The position numbers and the translations under genes were made by a program. The notes beneath the pieces were generated by a model. The model was given only the letters and a program-made list of their open reading frames with translations. It had not been told where the DNA came from and ran no database searches. Positions 36,226 to 47,782 of a DNA stretch of 64,000 bases are shown here, piece by piece (the first letter of the stretch is position 1; every line of letters starts with the position of its first letter). The stretch is from Liopterus haemorrhoidalis (lineage: Eukaryota > Arthropoda > Insecta > Coleoptera > Dytiscidae): the NCBI GenBank assembly GCA_963971575.1, contig OZ020616.1, positions 19,603,535 to 19,667,534 of the forward strand. The letters are read 5' to 3'.

Positions 36226-36488
36226 TTAAGCTTCAACACCCCCATTTTCATCACCATTTCTCATTGCGAACTTGGTCTTGGCAGACATAGCTCTGGCTTC
36301 CAAAAACTGTTTTCTTCGCAACTCTGCAATCTCTTGTTTCTCTCTCAGTTCTTCCAGGGTGATGTTATGAGCTGAAGCTCGCTGCTGCTCCTCCAGCTTG
36401 AATCTCTTCGGAGGATGACGTTTAACCAAACTACCTACGTCGTCAGTTTCTTCGTCATGAAGAGGAATATCAAAAGCCATTGAAGGAG
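36226..36488 (-). CDS. terminal coding exon, stathmin-domain-like protein
   Basis: Minus-strand exon that follows a pyrimidine tract and CAG (AG at 36490-36489) and ends with TAA at 36226. It opens with two bases of a split codon, then PS, then MAFDIPLHDEETDD, a basic HPPKRFKLEE stretch and a charged helix with NITLEELREKQEIAELRRKQ. The order aromatic-acidic beta segment (AFDIPL), basic proline-rich linker (PPKR) and LEE-I/L-x-x-K-x-x-x-AE-x-RRK helix is that of the stathmin tubulin-binding domain start (AFELIL, PPKKK, SLEEIQKKLEAAEERRK). The helix is much shorter than in stathmin itself. The family call is by eye and inferred. Joined to the exon at 59242-59452, the split codon is Pro and the product is 157 aa. 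The Met at 36480 is internal. Confidence 0.75.
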
Positions 36489-36904
36489 CTGAAAAAAACA
36501 GTTACAATGAATAAAAAGCTAGCAAAAGATGATGTGCAGCAGTAGTGGATTAACAAAATGTGTGACCTTGAGTGGTGAAACTATGTATATGAGCCCTTCC
36601 ACGCAGGCACATTTTGCGCTATCATTATTTACGTTACATCAAAGAGGCATATGAGAAAATATGTTTAGAATGGGGAAATATTTCTTTTCTGTTCAATGTA
36701 GTTTGTAATAAGAAAATTATTAAGAGGGCCAAAGGGAGTGTTACCTATACAATTAAAATATCTCATTTATCATTTACTTAACAGCAAAAATGAAAACTTA
36801 AATAGATTCTTTACTTCACAAATAATTTTTCCTACGACCACTATGGAACTGTCTCATTTCAATACTGTTAAATTGACAGGAAATTAGCTTAATTTCGTAT
36901 GTTA

Positions 36905-37015
36905 AACTCATGCGCGCGCAGGCGATGCGGAAATGATAAATGCGTCCCAATGCGCATGTACAGTGTGCAGGAAAGAATAAATTCGCAGCAATGCGCATGT
37001 GCAGTTTCCGAGGAT
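36905..37015. repeat. two copies of a gcgcatg repeat
   Basis: The phrase caatgcgcatgtacagtg at about 36948 recurs as caatgcgcatgtgcagttt at about 36990, in a GC-richer island also holding gcgcgcgcagg. Confidence 0.5.
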
Positions 37016-38075
37016 TTTTATTCCCGTACTGGCTGCACAAGCATTAATAGCTGTTTACCATATTTATATTGTATTGTCTTGATTACTTATTTATTGAAAA
37101 ATGGTAATCAGAGAAAAAGCGTAGTGAGCAACACGCGCAGAATGTATATTCTGCGCTAGTTGCACAATATACTATTATTGTCACTAGACGTATATTTCAG
37201 CTACGAAGTAGCCATCTTCAGTTTTAGAGGAGCTGAATGTGACTCCGACCACCATCTTGTCATATACACCAGTGTTTCCCAACCGCCGGTCCACGAGATT
37301 TTTTTGTCGGTCCGCGAGTTTTTTTGCCGGTCCGCAGAATTATTTTTATGTGCAAGTTTATAAAACAAAAAATATCCACATCGCAATACCTTTATTTATT
37401 CACTAAAAAAAAAAATCATTTTACTATGGAACTATTCGCCTAATAAGTTTTGACTCATTTAATTTTGAGATGAAAATTTCGGTCCGTAATTTGTTAATTG
37501 CTTAAGTAATAATTTGTTTCATTTTAGGGTTTTGTAGGTATGACCAAAAAATCCTTATACCGTCATTTTGTCGTCTGTGTGTCTGTCTGTCTGATAAAAA
37601 TTGTAGCCAAACGGCTAAACCTAGAGAGTTGAAATTTGGCATGCTTATACAACTCGTTGACCCGCACATAGGAAAAATACTTATACATCTAAAAAACATA
37701 TCCACTAAAAATATAAACAAATATGTGCTCATCGAAAAAAAAAAAAAATTTAATTTTTAAATTTTTAATTTTGATTAGGGTATCAAATGAAAGCCCTTAA
37801 TACGTGGATGACGATCAAAATTTTATTTTTGCAAAATAAATTATTTTGAGGCGATTTTTGCCAAAATTGTGCAAAAAAAATTGTCCCAGACCCTGTAGAC
37901 CAGATGGTTTAAACTAAAAATCTGAAAAAATTCTAAGTAATGTACATTGGTGTGAACCGGAATAGTACAACAGGAATTTTTGATCAGATTATGTTTTCGG
38001 AAAATAACGCATTTTTTGTGTTTTTAACTAAAATATGTTATTCGCTATGTAACACAGTAGATAAGTAAGCGCTTG

Positions 38076-38129
38076 TAGTGTAGTGCTTTGTATCGTCGCT
38101 TCTTAATTTGCAAACTAGAGTTCGATTTC
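38076..38129 (+). other. tRNA-like pol III boxes in repeat R copy 1
   Basis: TAGTGTAGTGC at 38076-38086 fits the tRNA A box (TRGYNNARNGG) at 10 of 11, and AGTTCGATTTC at 38119-38129 resembles the B box (GGTTCGANTCC) at 9 of 11. No paired acceptor stem could be built, so it is not called a tRNA gene. Confidence 0.4.
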
Positions 38130-38466
38130 TGTCAATTTTAATTTGTCTGTTTTTTTTTTGCATTTTTATTTTGTTTAAATTATTTTGTCAAAATTCTAGT
38201 TATATTTTGGTAAATAAATAAAATCAGAGGACACAAAGCTCTGATTTTGTAGGTATTCAAACATAGAATTAAATTATAATTTCAACACTTCCCACTGGTT
38301 ATTAAATTTACGCTTTTAAAAATTAAAAGCAACATTACATTACCTACATTTGCAACTAGAATTTTGACAAAATAATTTAAACAAAATAAAAATGCAAAAA
38401 AAAAGACAAATTAAAATTGACAGGAATCGAACTATAGTTTGCAAATTACGAAGCGACGACACAAGG
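38087..38466. repeat. inverted repeat within R copy 1
   Basis: Arms of about 113 bases (38087-38201 and 38354-38466) are inverted copies at roughly 93 percent identity by eye, separated by about 152 bases. The right arm, read backwards, contains a better B box (AGTTCGATTCC). Confidence 0.75.
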
Positions 38467-39107
38467 CTTATGACTGAAGCAACCAAAGGAACCCATAGGC
38501 GCAATTTTCAAAATCTTAATGAACCTTGCTATATAAAAAAAATACTGCACATATTTAGAAACTTAAATAATGGTATTAGGCATTCGAATTAAAATTCATA
38601 AAAAAATATTTTGACATAAAATTTGTTTTGGCATCCCAAATAATCATCATTCAGTTACTAAATAGCTGCGAAACCCTGAAATGTGTGAAAATTCACACTT
38701 CACATCAATTTTTTCACTAATTATATATGATTTTTTATTTGTTGTTTTTTTGTGTTTGTAATCAGTGCAATAAAAATATAAAACTTTTGCGATACATATT
38801 TCTTTCTTAACTTGCCGGTCCGCAAATTTTTTCTAGGTCGCTTGCCGGTGAAAAAAGAGACTTTATTTTATTAAGAAATGTCTCAAATAAAAGTTGTTAG
38901 TTATTGCTTTTATAGCAACTTTTGTTAAATACATTTTTTCGAAATATTTTTCTGTTGTGAAATATTCACAAAAATCTTAAAATCGACACGAGTAAACTCC
39001 CATTTTTAGTCAACCGATTTTTACCAAAAGTTGATCAACTTGTGCCATTGATGGCAGAAGCTTAAATATGAAGTTTCATAAAATCCTTTGAGCCGAATTT
39101 GCTCTGC

Positions 39108-39163
39108 ACGTGTACACAGACAGACAGACGGACGGTCGGACAGACGGACGGACAGACAGACAT
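39108..39163. repeat. GACAGACG microsatellite-like tract
   Basis: Imperfect gacagacg/gacggacg units. These tracts recur in several repeats of this window. Confidence 0.8.
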
Positions 39164-39828
39164 CATGCTAAAAATAGTCAAAACGTTATGTAGGGACCTC
39201 AATTCGTGGGGATCCATCGAAAGCTCGAAATGTTAAAATCGGTATGATCACAATACCTCCCTTATATATATTGGCGGTCGGTAATAGATACTTAGAAAAA
39301 ATTTAGAAAAATTGTTCAAAAATTCTTCTCTGTTTACTGCAGTTTTTAATACGATATATTTGGGGAACTATGAGTAGCGCACCCTACAAACTTGAAAGAT
39401 CTCACTTATTGTTTACTTAACCGCCAAACTGTATATAAGAACATTTGTTTGGAATGAAGAAACGTTTCTTTTCTGTTCAAGTCTCTTTTCATACGGTTAA
39501 TATACGATTAATATTTGGTGGGTTATAAATACTATAATGTATTTATATCTATAAGCGAAGTCCCTCACTTATTATTAACATTACAATTTATTAATGAGCA
39601 AAACAAATGCCTTTTTTTGTTCAACCATTCTTTTAGGAGAGAGGGCCCAAAAAACGGTTGTGCCTCGGACCTCGATGTAAGTAAATGCGGCCCTGAGTTT
39701 GTGGAAGAATCATTTTCAGACTGTCTCCTTGGAAGGTTCAACTGTTCTTGTGGTATTACAGGAAGTAGAGCAGTACATATTCAAAAGACTAGAATTACAA
39801 TTCAAGTGATCCTTACAAATATCTAAGG

Positions 39829-41244
39829 CATTATTCCGCAAAGTGTGTGCCGCGGCACACTGGTGTACCGTGGTCATTAGTTGGTGTGCCGCGGAAAAAT
39901 GTCAAGTTTTGGTCAATACAATGGATAAATTCGTTAAACGTACCGCAAGTTGTCAAGTGCAACTAATGATTCTCAAGAAGGAGCAGAGTCAACGAAGAAA
40001 AAATCTAAGCTTGTTACAAAACAGACCAGTACTTCAGTGAGCATAATTTGGAATGGCACGACTGCATAAGCAATTGCACAGACGGAGCAGCAACTATGAC
40101 GGGAAAAATTAGGGGATTTATTACCAGGGCTTCTGAAAAAAAACCCTAATATTAAAAATTTACGTTGCTCTTTACACAGGGAAGCACTGATGACGAAGTC
40201 TCTGCCTGATGAATTGTTGTCTGTCCTAAAAGAAGTCGTCAAAATTGTCAATTACATCAAGTCGCGACCGCTGAAATCTCGTCTGTTTAATGCAGTGTGT
40301 CAGGAAATGGGAGCAGATCATCAGTCACTTCTGTTTTATACAGCAGTACGATGGTTTTCTCGCGGAAAAGTGCTTTCTCGGACTTACGAGCTAAAAAATG
40401 AGACCCAGACGTTTTTAGAGGCCCAGGGTTCAGATTTTGCTTCTCTGTTTAAAAAAGAAGAATAGGTAGCAAAACTTGCATATCTGGCGGACATATTCGA
40501 TCATTTAAATGAGCTCAACAAAAAAAATGCAAGACAGGAATGCTAATATTTTAACGTCATCGGACAAGATTGAAAGCTTTCGCGCTAAGTTGGTGTTATG
40601 GATCAGCCACGCTACCAATGGTAGTAATGAAATGTTCCCAAATGTCATGACTGCCAATTCAGAAAAAAAAAAAAGTGCATGCTTTGACAGTGAAACACTT
40701 GGGGCTATTAGCAGAAAAAATTAACTCTTATTGCAACCTATGGACTGGGTACGAAATCCATTCTCAGATAGCATTTCCCTTGGACACTTACCGATAAACT
40801 AGCAGGAAGAATTCATGGAGCTAAAAATTAATCGGACATTGAAACCAAAATTTTCCGAAACAGAGCCTGCACATTTTTGGCTGCATATAAAAAATGAGTA
40901 TCCACTGCTTTCAAAGCGTGCTATTGCAAATTCTCTTAGAATTTGCCACGACCTACTTATGTGAATTGGGGTTTTCAAATCTCACGAGGATTAAAAAAAA
41001 AAAAAGAGAACGCCTGAGGACGATCGACGAAGAGATGAGAACAGCCTTATCAACGATTGCTCCAAATTTTGATCGCCTGTGCTCAGTTAAGCAGGCTCAC
41101 ATTTCTCATTAAACATCTTTTCATGTTATATTGATTTTAATAATACATAAATATTAAATAAACATTGGTTTTTTCTTTGGTGTACCTCTAAAATTTCTTG
41201 ATTTGGTAGGTGTACCTTGAACACAAAAAGTTTGCGGAACACTG
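39829..41244 (+). mobile_element. hAT element with ZBED-type transposase relic
   Basis: The left end cattattccgcaaag and the right end read backwards, cagtgttccgcaaac, are inverted repeats. The flanks atctaagg (39821-39828) and atctaagg (41245-41252) are a perfect 8-bp duplication. The interior keeps much of a hAT transposase in the plus orientation. At 1.4 kb it is shorter than a full copy. Confidence 0.95.
39922..41112 (+). pseudogene. hAT transposase (ZBED5/Charlie-like), broken
   Basis: It starts MDKFVKR, loses the BED finger, then continues CTDGAATMTGKIRGFITRAS, SLHREALMTKSLPDELLSVL, VNYIKSRPLKSRLFNAVCQE and FYTAVRWFSRGKVLSRTYEL. It then has a KLAYLADIFDHLNELNK-like stretch, a WVRNPFSDS stretch, and the dimerisation domain FATTYLCELGFSNLTRIKKK followed by ALSTIAPNFDRLCSVKQAH. 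The order matches animal ZBED5/FAM200-type hAT proteins. Stops near 40463 and 40724 and several frameshifts make it a pseudogene. The early CTDGAA motif keeps the catalytic Asp. Confidence 0.92.
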
Positions 41245-41378
41245 ATCTAAGGTATACATACAGTCGCGAATAGCTGTGCGATTCGTTAGCCGTTATCCAA
41301 AATCCAATTAGTTAGATGTGAGAAAAACCTTGCGAAAAACATATTCGTTAGCAGCGTCGTTCTTAGCCGAGGTACTAC

Positions 41379-42558
41379 CAGGGTGACCAGGTCTCAGGGT
41401 TTCACCCGGAGTCTCAGGAATTCAACATCGTTTCTTCGGGTTCCGGGTTTTGTTATAAAATATCCGGGTTACGCTAATTTTATCTAAAACTAATGTAAAT
41501 GATTTATCGCAATGAAAATAACTTATTTACGTTTCATATAAAATCATAGAAAACCTCGTGCGCAGTGCCAGCGTATATCTAATTCTTACTATTTTGATCA
41601 CGCCAACGGTTAAAGCCGATTAGCCAGATATATGGAGCCTTTCGACTGTTTGACTGTTCTGTGTCGCCAATTGCTGCACGCGGACTATCAATTGTCAGCC
41701 GGTAGTGCGAGCCAGACAGTAGCGGATGACAGCTAAACGTTGAAAATTGAAAAAATATATATGACATGCCAAATAACATAAGAGTGATAGGAATACCGAG
41801 ATACCTGAAAGGGAAAAGAGGAAACTCAGGGGGTAGAGTCAGAAGGATAGCGAGGTTGAGATAGCCGGAAAGAGGATAGGAAGAAACAAAGGGACACTGG
41901 AAGAAGAAGAAAGAAATGAAAAAATATTCGAGTGAGAAAGGCAAAGGAGAAAGATAGGCGAAAGAACGGGAGGTAAGAAGGAAGGAGATAGGAGAGGGAT
42001 GCCGGAAGTAGAATAGGAAGAAAAAGAGGGACAATGGAAGAAGAATAAAGAAATGGAATAAAAGAAAAATATATTGTAATACATTCACTATGTTATTTTA
42101 CTTTTTCATTCTTTGTACGTTAATTGTTTGTAAATTGGTTGTAATTGTTAATACCCTAAACGCCGCAGGTCCTAGGGGAAATAAAGAATATATATATATG
42201 ACATGTCTGGAATTTAATGAATATCTATCAAAAGATGAACATACAGAGTTACTGAAACGTTGTCAGACTAATAAGAAATATAATTTCTAATTTAGTTTCC
42301 CTGTTTCATTTTATTTATATTTTATTATTATAAGCATTTTGACTGATTATCTCACTATATACATATATAGAGTTCTTATTTTAGTTATTTCAAGAATAAT
42401 TAATGTTAATTTAATTTATATTATATTTTTTTACACATGTATACATATATGTATGTTTTTGTTTTGTTTTGTCTGTATTGATTGTTATAATAAAAAACCT
42501 GTATTTCGATATTTTTTTCAATCTCAGGGTTTACCTAAACTGATATCTGGTCACTCTG
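41379..42558. mobile_element. hAT-type element with purine-rich body
   Basis: The left end cagggtgaccaggtctcagg pairs with the right end read backwards, cagagtgaccagatatcag. Flanks ggtactac (41371-41378) and ggtattac (42559-42566) agree at 7 of 8. The centre (41800-42070) is a GA-rich strand with a duplicated unit. The long minus frames at 41579-42088 are read-through of the CT strand and not genes. Confidence 0.82.
41863..42064. repeat. GA-rich tandem duplication, period about 138 bp
   Basis: The block gccggaaagaggataggaag at 41863 recurs at 42001 as gccggaagtagaataggaag, with matching downstream text to gaaatgaaaaaatat / gaaatggaataaaag. Confidence 0.75.
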
Positions 42559-42677
42559 GGTATTACTTTTTTTTTCATAATTCATGAAATGGATAACTTT
42601 ATTATAAAAAGTCACAGCAAATATCCAGAAGAATTTTATATTTTTGAGACTTCAACGGAGCACCTCTAACTCCCGGG

Positions 42678-43450
42678 TAGGGTTGCCAGGTCGCCAAACC
42701 TAATAGCCGAACAGACCAGCCAGTTTGGCCGGACGTTTGGGCAAAAAAGTCGTACACCCTACATTATTGAGGATTTTGTTTCTCAGTATTAATAGGTACG
42801 ACAAAAAAAAATATGTAGAATCAAGCTTCTTTGATTATTACCATAAATCTTGTTAAATTCTAATGAAAAATAAATAAAAAATAAATAAAACGCCAAATCA
42901 GTCTAAATAATTTATGATTAATCAGTCAAATAAAGTCATCAGTCAAAATTATATTCTAGATAAACATTTATCAACATTTTTAAATTCTTCTTAAATTAAA
43001 TAAAGGCAATTGCACAAATAAGTCTTATTTACTTGCTATTACTTCCCAAAGCAAAACAAAATAAAAAAAAAAACAATCTAAACAAAACAAAAACAAAACA
43101 AAACTTTAAGTTAAACAATAAAAATAATTATTCATATTTTTGGTTGGCAGAAATCTGCTTTAAAAGCTCAGTTTCTTTCAAAATGCAGTTGTAAAAATCC
43201 TTACACGTCAAATGTTTTAAATTAAATTCTACTACCAACATTTTAGCTACAGTGTTAAAATGTAATCTGTTGCGTTCTTTTGACCATTGCTGACCTATCA
43301 AGGAAAAAACTCTTTCTTTCGCGCTCGCTCGTTTTGCGAAATGTAAAAAGCCTAACAAAAGCCGGACAAGCCGGACACCGTTTATTTTGGCCGGACACGC
43401 AATCAAAAGCCTAACTATGTCCTGCTTTATCCGGACGCCTGGCAACCCTA
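42678..43450 (-). mobile_element. hAT element, internally deleted
   Basis: The left end tagggttgccaggtcg and the right end read backwards, tagggttgccaggcgtc, are inverted repeats. The flanks ctcccggg (42670-42677) and ctcccggg (43451-43458) are a perfect 8-bp duplication. It keeps only the C-terminal transposase end on the minus strand. Confidence 0.95.
43128..43445 (-). pseudogene. hAT transposase C-terminal dimerisation fragment
   Basis: The frame reads AKRASAKERVFSLIGQQWSK, ERNRLHFNTVAKMLVVEFNL and then KDFYNCILKETELLKQISAN. The pattern S-x-x-E-R-V-F-S-L-x-x-x-Q-W-x-x-x-R-N-R-L, followed by a hydrophobic L-L-V-x-x-N, is the hAT C-terminal dimerisation region. It begins right inside the right terminal repeat, so the bulk of the protein was deleted. 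Confidence 0.82.
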
Positions 43451-43458
43451 CTCCCGGG

Positions 43459-44717
43459 GCACCGGACGGTCGCCTAATCAGCCCAGCATTTAATCCGGTG
43501 ATGTGCTGTGTTACCTTTCAGGCTCTCTAGAGGAATATACTAGACGAGGAGGTAGGTAGGTTCATTTTGAATATTTGCCACTAGTTAATAAAATCGTAGT
43601 CCAGAAGCCGAGTCATTGAGTGCGTTTTGTTGTGCCAATTCTGGTTTCGGTTTAATCAGATACGCGTTTTGTTCGGAGAATATTCTCATTCTATCCATTC
43701 TACTCATTCGACGATTTGAGGTCGAACTGGAATGAATAAGTGTGGTGGGGATAAAAAGTAATATTTGAATGCAATTGTTTTTATTTGGTTTTTAAATGTA
43801 TTGAATTAAATCTTGGTAGATATTACTGTTTTAAAATAATTTTCACTTTTAGGTATATTATCATTTTGTCTGCTAAATAACTACTTATATAATTTTAACA
43901 TAGTATTGTTAAATCTAAATTTAAAATGTATGTACAATTCAATTATTCGCTCTAAAACATTATATTGTTCTAAACATTTATTATTTAGATTATTCATTTA
44001 TTTAGGGGAAATACGTTGGTTTCCACACGCAGCCCGAGTCTAGGATGTTCTACGACCATACAACTTAACCTCCATGCAAATGTCATTCCATGTTTATTTC
44101 ACTATCAAAATTGTCGATTTTCTTGCGCATCAATTCTAGTAATTCTAGCCAGCCACCAACTAGCGTTCCTAAATAATTGAAGTCGTTTGAATTTCCTACT
44201 CATTTGATTAATTTTACAGGTTAGAATTTACCAAGGGCTGCACATAGGGAAGCTTACAAAGGCAAATTAATGAGGAAACCCAAATATCTTGTTCATTATG
44301 TATCACCGCTAAAAAATATGTTTTAACAATAAATTTATTCTACAGATCTGTCAAATATATTATTATTTTAAAATCACATTGCATACATTTGCTTAGGGCC
44401 GCCGCAACCCGGGGTGAAATTGTTGCACCGCACCCAGGCGGCACTTTTTAGGAATGTAGGGTAATTAATATTGGGTTGTTAGATAAGTTCTTCTAGGCTC
44501 TTCATATGTGTGAATTTATTCACTGTTGTAATTGAGATAATATGGAGTCTAGCAACGCTTTCTGTCTGTTACCTTCCAGTGGCAATAGTAACAGTTCCAA
44601 AATCAAAGGCCAAACTTAGCTGCATTAGTTTTCAAATCTTGTGTTTCTCATCTTACGGATCTTACATTCCATAATATTTCGGGTTTCAAATACGAATATA
44701 TGCCATTAAATTAAACA
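43459..44717. other. spacer with isolated transposon ends
   Basis: No gene. Near 44474 the phrase attgggttgttagataagtt resembles the mariner terminus at 45153 and is probably a decayed end. Near 44396 gggccgccgcaacccgggg looks like an isolated hAT end. Confidence 0.45.
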
Positions 44718-44725
44718 CTGTAGGG

Positions 44726-45117
44726 CAGCGGCTTCCATAGTGGGTTGCGCGACCCCCTTGGGGGTCGTACAAGATTCACCAGAGGGTCGCGGGTCGCAGC
44801 ATTTTCCACATTAGCTGTTATTAAAACCACGATTTAACGAATTATGTGCAAAGAAACAAGCCCATACTTCATATTAAAATTGATTTTTATTACATTTTTA
44901 ATTTGTATTACATATTTAATATTAATATAACTTATTTTTATATGATTTTCGTGATTTATGTTGTGAAAATAAATATTTAGGAATTAGAGAAACTATTTAC
45001 ATTATATATTTTTGCTACTTTTGTGATTATTATTTCAATAAAGAAATTATTTACAAATTGTTTATAAATTTCTTAAATTGGTGGGGAGGCGCCAGAGATG
45101 GGATTTGGAAACCGCTG
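44726..45117. mobile_element. hAT-type MITE
   Basis: The left end cagcggcttccatag and the right end read backwards, cagcggtttccaaatc, are inverted repeats. The flanks ctgtaggg (44718-44725) and ctgtaggg (45118-45125) are a perfect 8-bp duplication. It is 392 bp. Confidence 0.93.
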
Positions 45118-45152
45118 CTGTAGGGTGACCAGATGGACGTATTTTAAAAGTA

Positions 45153-45688
45153 TTGGGTTGTTACATAAGTCCGTTCGTTTTTTTTTTTCACCTTTTATTC
45201 AATAAAATATACATTCTAAAAAAAACTTTTATTATCAAATGTACTGTCCATTATTTTCTATATCTTTGGGTAAACGCTCAGGCAATTTCATAATGCCATC
45301 TCTCCAGAAAGTTCCGTCTTTGCTCTCGAAAACTCTGTAGAGGTGAATTTTGATATCGTCCACAGATGCGAAATTTTTTCCGTTAAAGAAATTTTGTAGA
45401 AAGCAGAACAAATGGTAGTTGGATGGCGCGATTTCTCTCTACAATTCCCTTAACGGAAAAAATTTCGCATCTTTCGTAGATATCAAAATTCACCTCTACA
45501 GATTTTTCGAGAGCAAAGGTGGAACCTTCTGGATAGATGGCATTATGAAATTGCCTGAGCGTTTGCCCAAAGTGATAGAAAATAATGGACAGTACATTTG
45601 ATAATACACGTTTTTTTTAGAATGTATATTTTATTGAATAAAGGGTGAAAGAAAAAAAAACGAACGGACTTATGTAACAACCCAAAAA
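45153..45688. mobile_element. palindromic mariner, two 3' ends head to head
   Basis: Two arms of about 235 bases (45153-45387 and 45450-45686) are inverted copies of each other, separated by about 62 bases. Each begins with ttgggttgttacataagtcc and encodes the last part of a mariner transposase, so the element carries two 3' ends and no 5' end. In the right arm the plus strand reads LNGKNFASF, FFESKGGTFWIDGIMKLPER and KVIENNGQYI. TA precedes the left end, and a TA occurs a few bases beyond the right end. Confidence 0.88.
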
Positions 45689-45689
45689 T

Positions 45690-46540
45690 AGCAATATAAA
45701 CATTCTTAGAAAATGGTTCTTCTTTATTTTTTGATTTTTTCTTTAAATTCGTCCACAACACGTCCAGACGTCCAGACTGATCTATGCAACACAGAACAGG
45801 GCAAAACGTTTTAATTGTTAGTGCAAAATGATTAGTGCGAAGTGTTCGGTTGTGTTTACTGTGTGTCGTCCAAATTATACGATTATACTTAAACAATTAA
45901 TTTTCTTTGATGTATTGGTAGTAAAATTAATTTTCTGTAAACGACTTCTAAACTCAGGTTCATTTTTTTAAGGGCGCCAATGTGATAGACGCACCAGGAA
46001 GTCAGGTAAGATCGCGAAGCCCCTATATTCGGTATTGTTTATGTGGTTATTGTTATGCTTACCAATTAAATATCTACAAAAGTGGCAATAAAAATGCCTT
46101 TTCTAATAAATACCCTGGAAAATGCACTCTCTCTCTCTCTTTCTCTCTCATTTTCGCTGCCTCGCTATTCCTTTCTTTCTTAACCTTTTTTAACACGCAA
46201 ACACATTTATTGGAAATATTATTTTCGAATAATACTTTCGTGTTTTTCAAAACATGATAACTATCAACAATTTCGTAGCAAACAAAACATCAAACAACCT
46301 TATTATTGGAAAGTGAAATTCTACAAATTTTCCAAGAAATTTGTTTACAAAAACAAAAAACCTTTACGTTAAAAATAAACATAATAAAACAACAAGAAGC
46401 TAGCTCCCTGTAGCAGCCACTTTTGGAAATCAGCCTGAAATTTTCTCATTCGGAATAATTTAAAAAAAAGTAAAGTATGAATTTTCAAACTTTTCACTGT
46501 TTTGTTGGTATCTCCGAGCCCCTAAAATCATAATCTATAT
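45690..46540. other. spacer, CT microsatellite only
   Basis: A CT/TC-rich tract at 46128-46150. No gene was recognised. The plus frame at 45982-46257 spans that tract and has no domain. Confidence 0.5.
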
Positions 46541-46541
46541 A

Positions 46542-47782
46542 CCACGTCGCTCAACAAGTCCCCGATCTAACTAAGAAAAACATTTTTTTTTTTTTTAGAA
46601 ATTTGACTTTATCCTTCAACATACTTTCCTTAAAGAGTGATACATTCATTCCAACGCTCCTCAAACTTTTCGATGCTTTGTTTGCAGAACGGTTTGTCTT
46701 TGCCCTCAATATAGACCTCTGTTTCGGCAAACACTTCTTCATTTGAGTCAAATTTCTTTCCTTGGAGCATCTTTTTGAGGTCTGTAAAAAGCCAGTAGCT
46801 GGGGGCCAGATCTGGAGAGTACGGTGGATGAGGAAGCAATTCGAAGACTTGTGACACGGGGCGTTGTCTTGGTCAAAAAGCACTGTTTTCTTTTGCATGT
46901 GAAGCCGTTTTTTCTTTATTACTACACTCAATCGATCCAATAATGCCATATAGTATTCGCTATTGATAGTTTTACCTTTCTCAAGATAGTCGATAAACAA
47001 AATACCATGCGAGTCCCAAAATACGGATGCCATAACCTTGCCAGCTGACTTTTGAGTTTTTGGTCGCTTTGGACGACTTTTACCGACTGCTGTCCATTCA
47101 GCTGACGATCTTTTTAATTCAGGTGTGTAGTAGTGGATCTATGTTTCATCCATTGTCACATACCGATGCAAGAAATCCTTTTTATCTCGCTTGAACAGCT
47201 CCAAATAGCGCTCTGAATCGTCGACGCGTTGTTGTTTTTGGTCTGGTGTAAGCGAACGCGGCACCCACTTCGAAAGCAATTTACGCATGCTCAAATTTTC
47301 GTGTAAAATTATAAACACAACTATCACAACTATCTCACGCAACTTCACTTTACGGTCTTTCAAAACTATTTTGTGGACCTTTTTTATGTTTTACGGAACA
47401 ACTTCCGATTTTGGGCAACCAGAGCGTTCAGCATCATCGGTGTTTGTACGACCGCGTTTAAATTCAGCATACCAATCAGTAATAGTTGATTTGCCTGGTG
47501 CAGAGTCTCTATAACGCTTATAAAGCCACTGTTTGGCTTCAACAGTATTTTTCCCCATCAAAAATCAATGTTTAATCAACACACGAAATTCTTTTTTATC
47601 CATTCTTTTGAAAATTACAAAACTGGAGTCACTAAAACCACTATAACCTCTAAACTAATTGTCAGAATGTCATAAAATTTTCACACGTATCGTTTGAAGA
47701 TTGGTACCATCCAGAAATCATATGGGTCTGTCAACAGGGTTGCCATATATATGTCAGACCGGAGACTTATTGAGTCAAGTGT
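46542..47782 (-). mobile_element. near full-length mariner element
   Basis: The left end ccacgtcgctcaacaagtcc and the right end read backwards, acacttgactcaataagtct, are inverted repeats (about 17 of 23 in the core) with TA on each side. At 1241 bp it has the usual mariner length. The transposase lies on the minus strand and is near complete in extent but broken. Confidence 0.88.
46630..47603 (-). pseudogene. mariner transposase, full extent, inactivated
   Basis: Starts at 47603 with MDKKEFRVLIKH followed by a TGA where the family has Cys, then the HTH phrase TITDWYAEFKRGR. KDRKVKLREI, LSKWVPRSLTPDQKQQRVDD and YVTMDET (first catalytic Asp) follow. After a gap come MASVFWDSHGILFIDYLEKG and VLFDQDNAPCHKS (second Asp), then a frameshift, then FELLPHPPYSPDLAPSYWLF. 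The third catalytic Asp, usually in SPDLAPSD, reads Tyr here. With a stop, two or more frameshifts and a lost active-site residue it is dead. Confidence 0.92.

Larger units (their letters stand above)
37526..38714 (+). repeat. dispersed repeat family R, copy 1
   Basis: Nearly the same as 48121-49294 in sequence and order. It starts agggttttgtaggtatgacc and ends with ttcacacttcacatcaattt. A further inverted match of the start occurs near the right end (about 38673-38687 read backwards: agggtttcgcagctat). It carries a short CTGT tract (37571-37591) and a tRNA-like segment. Copy 1 differs by an extra inverted repeat around the tRNA-like segment (38087-38201 against 38354-38466). No protein is encoded. 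It may be a non-autonomous DNA element or a SINE-related repeat. Confidence 0.75.
37269..38870. mobile_element. hAT-type relic with one clear end
   Basis: The sequence at 37269 reads cagtgtttcccaaccgccgg, a hAT-style terminus, followed by three spaced copies of ccggtccgc. Similar ccggtccgc motifs recur at 37480 and 38817. Another element (37526-38714) is inserted in between. The opposite terminus was not found. Confidence 0.5.

Noticed and set aside
37265..38870. Pairing of the hAT end at 37269 with the ccggtccgc block at 38817
   Set aside because: The right-hand block is in the same, not inverted, orientation and no 8-bp duplication was found, so the element borders stay open.
41579..42088. 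169-codon minus frame rich in Phe, Ser, Leu and Pro
   Set aside because: It is the CT-strand translation of a GA-rich tandem duplication inside a hAT-type element. Two minus-strand frames are open at once, as expected from composition.
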